From Carposina sasakii (Eukaryota; Arthropoda; Insecta; Lepidoptera; Carposinidae), in contig CP053152.1 of NCBI GenBank assembly GCA_014607495.2, forward strand, positions 11,763,899-11,827,898: a stretch of DNA of 64,000 nt, written 5' to 3'. Below the pieces are notes generated by a model. That model worked only from the letters and a program-made list of their open reading frames with translations, did no database searches and was not told the DNA's origin. The translations under genes were made by a program, and so were the position numbers. How positions within the stretch are numbered: the stretch's first letter is position 1; each line of letters starts with the position of its first letter. This document shows, piece by piece, positions 58,650 to 64,000 of this stretch.

Positions 58650-59930
58650 AGGTAGTTTGAATTATAAACCAATATAAAAGTGCTGGGAATACGTAAATAC
58701 GTTTATACGCTTACGAAATACTATGGTACAAAGTGTACCTATAAGCAAAACAAATGTTTAAGAATGTATGCGTCGTATTATTTTTCGTTAATCGTATGCA
58801 AGAGCGGATACTTTAAAATAAATTTTAAAATAAATTATGCCGATGTCAACTAAATAAAATATTGTTTTGTTAAGAAAAAGTTTATGTGAAGTCATTTCGA
58901 CATCCATCGGAACTATGAGGACCTATCTAGGAGCGACCGAAAAAGCGAGCGTGTCGCGAAGTGCTTATTTTTTGCTTTAGTTTAGTAGTATTCAAAATAT
59001 GACATATAAATCTGATTTAATTATATTAAACCGGCTTAATAGATACACTACTATACGTATTTGCATATCAAATTCAAATTCAAGTTTTTCAAATTCAAAT
59101 TCTTTATTTCGGACTAAGATCCATGGGTTAGTTAAGTTACAGTAAAATAAAATGGTTAGTAGATTTAAATTATATTGAAATTAAAATTACTAATTGTATC
59201 GCATGTTACCGTCCGGTTTATTTTATAGCATTTTTGTTAAAGAAACATTTAGTTCAATTTTATCTCAATTGTTCGAAGATTTTAATAAGTGCGTACATAA
59301 ATAAATATACATCTATTTTAGGGGTACAAGGGGTCAAGGTTAGTCTATACATAATGTGTAACACCTTACATAACAGCATTTGTTTAAATCACAGATTTTG
59401 ACAATGTTTAAGTACAATATTAACAATACTCGTATTGAAAAAAAAAATTTTTTGGTGGATAGTAACTAGGTAATTTCTCACGAAAATTTTAAAAATATTT
59501 CTTCATTCAATACAATACCTTGTTATTTATTTAGTTTTGTGACCGTCTAGAAAGAAGTCAAATAATTTTAAAGCACCTTTGTATAAATAAGTACATAGGT
59601 ACCAGAGATATTTTATTATTTTTGGTATTGATGCAATGATAAACATATTCCAATGTCGGGCGCTAGATATGACGAAATCAAACGGAATTACAGTTACGTT
59701 TGCATCATCTTTTGCTTAATTATACCTTTGATGAATAATTGAACCTCTAAATTGCCAATTGACACAATTGAAAATACTTGTTGATTGTTGATCGATCAAT
59801 GCATCTCATCAATAACCAAGTTTAATCTTTAATTGCTTATGTTTACCTTTTATTGATTGACAATCATCGTAATCGACTATGAAACTCACGGGCGTTCTCT
59901 CAGGCGATGAGCTAGCTTCATGTCACTATA
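58650..59930. other. Intergenic AT-rich DNA, no gene recognised
   Basis: No coding signal. Some A/T-rich simple sequence near 59050-59110 (TCAAATTC repeats). Confidence 0.4.
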
Positions 59931-60189
59931 CAGGTGTAACAAAAAGGGTATGTTAAGCGAAAAGCTATGTAAATAGCCCACTATAGAGAACCTATCCGCA
60001 AAATTTGAGATCCGAAATCACATGTTTATTTTTCCCGATTGTATGGAGAATTTTTAAATATCTCAGGAATTTTCATACAATCTTGAAAATTAATCATGTC
60101 ATTTCGAGTCTCAAATTTTGGGAATAGGTTCTCTATAGTGGGCTATTTATACAGCTTTTCGCTTAACATACCCTTTCTGTTACACCCTG
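59931..60189. mobile_element. Palindromic TA-flanked MITE, copy E
   Basis: 259 bp between TA dinucleotides with CAGGTGTAACAAAAAGGGTA and GTTACACCCTG ends. Very similar to copy A along its whole length, including GCCCACTATAGAGAACCTAT. Confidence 0.85.
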
Positions 60190-61264
60190 TATAATCTCGT
60201 ACATCTGGCCGCACTATGCGTAACGTGTCTGTGAGATCTCTTCGTAATGCTGCAGTTCTGGTTTCATTTTAGGAATACAGACGGGTATTTAGGGTGATAA
60301 TGACAGCCAGGCAAATACTGAAATGCTAAACAAGTACCATTGTGTTGAGTTAGGTATACGATAGTGTTATTACTCGCAGGAAATGTATTTTTGATTTGAT
60401 TATCATCAGTAATCTTTGCTTTTCACGCCAATTGTATCGGGCAATCCTGTGGGCAATTAAATGGGCTTATTGGTTATTGTGTGACATATTGCTGTTTATC
60501 GGTTCACATGGACTCTCCATTACGGTCGATCGGTTATTTAAACTTTTTTCAAGGTGAACTCTTTTTTTGTAAACTCATCTTTTGGTTAAATCTCTATTTT
60601 TAAGTCATTATCTAAGGCCTAATTAAACGAACTAAACAATTTTATTCCTGAAAATATTTTAAAAAATGTCGGATTATTTTGAAATTTCCTACGAAAATTT
60701 TCAGTGTAGGTACTTATTCCATCTCAGAATCATGGTCTGAAGTCATGGTATCAATATTTGCCTGGCTGTCATAAACACTCTGTATGTATGTAGGTTTATG
60801 CGATCTTCGCAAAATAATCTAGGCAAAAAATTTACTAAGCAAACGTCTCATGCATGTGCAGTAGCATAGTGCGCAGGGGAGGCATACGTCCAGCAGTGGA
60901 CTGCAATAGGCTGATGTTTGTATTGTATTATGTTGTATGATAACTTTAAATATTAAGACATATTTTATAAAGAACACTTATCATATAAATGGATGCATTT
61001 GTTTTAATTATTTACATAATTGTGTCACTTTTTATGGCGCAATAAGACTATAGCAAGTAAATGAATGTGCCTAACGATTTTATAATGCGTCCATCTGTGA
61101 GCTGTGACCCGACCATATACCCATAGACATAACCTTATTAGTGACATGGCGGTGTAGTGAGCGGCTAGTCTACCCTTGTGTGTCTTCCGGACAACTTTAA
61201 CGTGGGGCGTATTGGTGGATAGCTTTTTATAAAAAATACATTTTGTGTTTTTTTTTAACCAAGA
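60190..61264. other. Upstream region of cinnabar, with an RTE tail
   Basis: Presumably holds the promoter of the monooxygenase gene. A plus-strand RTE tail fragment lies at 60860-60916 (ATACGTCCAGCAGTGGACTG, CAATAGGCTGATG). I cannot place promoter motifs with confidence. Confidence 0.4.
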
Positions 61265-62681
61265 ATGAATGATGGATATGCGAAGAAATTGGACATTGCG
61301 ATTGTTGGCGGCGGATTGGTGAGTAACGTTAGTTTAATTAAACTTGTGCTTAGTTTGGCCGGAAGTAATTCTGTATGATTTGCTGAATGAATCACAATAA
61401 AATTGGGTGCATGGATAGCAAAATATTACTTTTTACATAAATCTACATAAATATAATAAATATTCATGGAGGTTGAGATAAAACAATATCAATGTTGTGA
61501 TTGTTTACCTACTATTAAAGGCTTGTTAAAAAATATCAGTTCAATTTAAATTTTGTCTTCAGATGATAAGATACCTTAAAATGATAAGATAAAGAGACCT
61601 TGTCTTAAAATTAAAGTACCTAACGCGTTCTTATACCTACTTACATGCAATAATGATGAATTTATTCAAATGATATTTTTAATATTTAAAAAAAATAATT
61701 TCAATACAATTTCTTATAGGTTGGATCGTTGGAAGCTCTGTATTTAGCCAAAAGGGGATACAATGTGCGGCTGTATGAATATCGAGAAGGTAGGTGAAAT
61801 TGAGCGCAACTTAAACAAATATTGCGTGATGTAAGTATTCACAAGTTCCCGCCATTCCGTACATTTGTAGTGCGTAAAGATAAGATATATTTTAAAGTTA
61901 GGTATTATATCTCCAACTATCTCATTGATCACTCATAAATAAATAAATAAATATTCACACACAACACAACACACTAACCTAGTCCCACATTAAGATCCCT
62001 AAGATCTTGTGTCGTGGGTACTAAGCAACGGTATATAAATACATAGAAACATCCATGAATCGGAAACAAACATCGATATTAATTATATCAATGTTTGCAC
62101 CTACCGGGATTCGAACCCAGGACCTATGGATGCATTTATGCAATGCAATGTAGATACCTAGGTTTTATTTCTGTTAAGACAGTATTTGATGTGCTCATTG
62201 GATTGGACTAGTTAATAATGTTGTAAAGGTATTCTCTCTGTAAAGGTATTTCTCTGTAAAAGTATTCCCTGTGGCAGTAGCCTTGTGGCGTGCCCTGGGG
62301 GAGGCCTACGTCCAACAGTGGACTGCAATAGGCTGAAGAAGAAGAAAGGTTTTCTCAGAGGATGAGCTAGGCCCGCGTTTAGCAGTTTAGGATCCCGTTC
62401 GTGTTCCAGCGGCTCTAATCACCCAATTTTGGGGAACTCAGCTGTGTCTATATCTATGTACCTATGTATGTTGCTATGAACTTTCAGATATCAGAAAAAC
62501 TCCTCAAGTGAGAGGCAGGTCGATTAACCTAGCCCTGTCGGTGCGGGGCCGCACTGCTTTGAGGGATGTTGGGCTCGAGGAGCACATGATCAATGAGCAC
62601 GGTATACCGATGAGGGGCCGCATGATACACAAACTAGATGGCGCCACTTACGATATACCTTATGATGCGCGGTCCAATCAG
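61265..62681 (+). CDS. cn: Kynurenine 3-monooxygenase, first three exons (runs off window)
   Basis: FAD-dependent outer-mitochondrial-membrane hydroxylase that turns kynurenine into 3-hydroxykynurenine, the ommochrome precursor (Drosophila cinnabar). Exon 1 61265-61318 ([18 protein letters not shown]), exon 2 61720-61789 ([20 protein letters not shown]) and exon 3 62488-62681 join to 106 residues of an expected 450 or so. The dinucleotide-binding GxGxxG fold spans the exon 1/2 junction (VGGGLVGS), with the acidic end of strand 2 at YEYRE. Exon 3 has the family block [13 protein letters not shown] and the [11 protein letters not shown] block. The GTATGT donor at 62682 is followed after 10 bp by a transposon. 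Exon 4 is not in the window. Confidence 0.95.
61953..62130 (-). repeat. tRNA-derived SINE, lacking the A-box end
   Basis: Left end ATTCACACACAACACAACAC, body as in the other copies, ending at the B-box (GGGATTCGAACCC on the plus strand, near 62106-62118). The part that should follow with the A-box is absent. In cinnabar intron 2. Confidence 0.75.
62268..62346 (+). repeat. RTE LINE 3' tail fragment
   Basis: GTGGCAGTAGCCTTGTGGCG to GGCCTACGTCCAACAGTGGA and CTGCAATAGGCTGA, followed by a GAA-rich tail. In cinnabar intron 2, about 140 bp before exon 3. Confidence 0.7.
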
Positions 62682-62691
62682 GTATGTACAT

Positions 62692-64000
62692 TCCAGGGGC
62701 GTAGCTACCGCCGTATCTGCCGTATCAATTATACGGGGCCCCCAAAGTGCGTATGAAAAAATTAATAAACTCCTTCGATTTTTTTTTGATTTCACAAATA
62801 AGAAAAGACAAAAAATTTCTTTTTTTCCCACGTAAAGCGTGCGTTAAAAAATTTGGCAACATCGTAAATCTCTATTGAGGGATCGCCCGCCACCGGGCCC
62901 TATACCCTCCGCTGACCCTCGGATCTGCCTACTCATGATCACGAACACAAGACACTACAGTCGCAACGAGAAGCCAGATCCAAGCTTAACTTTGAGTTAG
63001 TTGGTTCGGTAGATAGAACTAACATGGAAAACTAATCCTGATGATGCCACGGGTGTTGGCGAAACATATGTCGATTAAAATTTTAATTGGTTTTCGGATT
63101 AGCAGCTATGTATTTATGGTTGCATGCTAGGTGCTTGGATCTGGCTTCTCGTTGCGACTGTAGTGTCTTGTGTTCGTGATCATGAGTAGGCAGATCCGAG
63201 GGTCAGCGGAGGGTATAGGGCCCGGTGGCGGGCGATCCCTCAATAGAGATTTGAACTTCCGAATAGTGACGCCTGATACAATTCAATATCGTAAATCTGT
63301 TATCGCGGGATGCAGAATTTCCCCGTTTAAGTCATTTATTGCAACGGATGAATCCCACAAAAATCGATGTACATAATTCAAAATTCAAATTATTCTTGAC
63401 TCTTCCAGTTACAACCTCAACTACTGAAAGACGTTTTTTCAAAATTAAGAGCTTCGATGGGACAGGAATGCCTGTCAGACTTGTCACTATTGTCCATAGA
63501 GGCAGAAACTTTAGAAAAACTAAATTCATCATCAGCTATAAATAGGGTCAGAGCCTAAACCCTTCTTCAGATTATTATCGCGGATAGCACGTGATACATA
63601 AATCTAGAATTTAGATTTTTCATAGGCGGATTCTATATACATTTAAGACAATCAGCTGATAGAAGATATAGAAATACATACACTACTTAACTTTTAACTA
63701 CTTAGGTCTATGGCGTACATATGGGCGTATAAAATTTCGAAATTTCGATAAATTTTTGTTACTATGCTGTACTAAAAAACTGAGAGTATGATATGAATGA
63801 GGTATTTATTTTATCATTTCAATTTAGGTTGCTATTGGAATAAAGTGAAAAAATTTCGCGCTCGCTCCGCTCGCGTTATTATACTTCTACCACAAAACGG
63901 AGAATATTATATGAAGAAGATATTTATTTTATAATTTGAATTTTAGGTGTTCTAAAAAAAAACAAAAATTTGTTATTAAAAAAAGTGCAAAAATTTCGCG
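62692..64000 (+). mobile_element. hAT-type transposon relic, right end beyond window
   Basis: Starts CAGGGGCGTAGCTACCGCCG, a hAT-like terminus, 10 bp past the cinnabar exon 3 donor. Its coding remnant at about 63400-63582 reads as the hAT C-terminal dimerisation region (TTSTTERRFFKIK, then, after a frame change, SMGQECLSDLSLLSIEAE and a stop at about 63580). Downstream are subterminal repeats of AAAATTTCGCGCTCGCTCCG (about 63850 and 63990). A 119-bp inverted repeat sits inside. No matching right terminus is seen before 64000. Confidence 0.65.
62866..63252. repeat. Perfect 119-bp inverted repeat
   Basis: 62866-62984 is the exact reverse complement of 63134-63252, separated by 149 bp. The arms are moderately GC-rich (CGCCCGCCACCGGGCCCTAT in arm 1). 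Located within the hAT relic in cinnabar intron 3. The loop has no coding signal. Confidence 0.9.

Overview
The window is animal nuclear DNA. It is AT-rich, its genes are split by many introns, and it is crowded with dispersed repeats. Several repeats are types I associate with moths and butterflies: an RTE-type LINE whose 3' tail recurs all over the window, short Helitrons ending in CTAG, palindromic TA-flanked elements, and a tRNA-derived SINE. Together with a kynurenine 3-monooxygenase (cinnabar) gene, this points to a lepidopteran. The order is inferred from repeats and gene structure, not from a database search.

Layout. 1-13.3 kb has no gene I can name. It holds a decayed Tc1/mariner transposase, a LINE 3' end, a small perfect-TIR element, RTE-derived tails and a GC-rich repetitive island. 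13.4-25.0 kb is the splicing factor gene Prp31 on the minus strand (8 exons seen; the last coding exon not found). 25.9-28.6 kb is nuclear transport factor 2 (Ntf-2) on plus, with two alternative, homologous last exons. 32.3-37.6 kb is a minus-strand gene for a secretory-pathway, single-pass membrane TPR protein resembling one TPR block of TTC17. One of its exons has been partly amplified into a 16-copy, 111-bp array. 38.1-41.2 kb is an almost intact pogo/Tigger-type transposon. 43.6-57.0 kb is the complete 19-exon TFIID subunit gene Taf2 on plus (about 1200 aa). 57.6-60.2 kb is transposon-derived. From 61.3 kb the first three exons of kynurenine 3-monooxygenase run off the right edge.

The genes do not form one pathway. 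Prp31 (pre-mRNA splicing), Ntf-2 (Ran import) and Taf2 (transcription initiation) are housekeeping genes, and cinnabar makes 3-hydroxykynurenine for ommochrome pigments. Prp31/Ntf-2 and the TPR gene/Taf2 are divergent pairs.

Most unusual points: (1) in the TPR gene, each full repeat of the array carries the 3' end of the membrane-anchor exon plus its splice donor, and the coding frame stays open through the whole array, so donor choice could add blocks of 37 residues; (2) Taf2 intron 1 has no GT donor at the frame-consistent position but fits an AT-AC intron or a 2-bp loss; (3) Ntf-2 has duplicated terminal exons, each with its own poly(A) signal; (4) there are two long inverted repeats, one of 119 bp that is perfect and lies in cinnabar intron 3. 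All exon borders were read by eye from frame, GT/AG signals and family knowledge.
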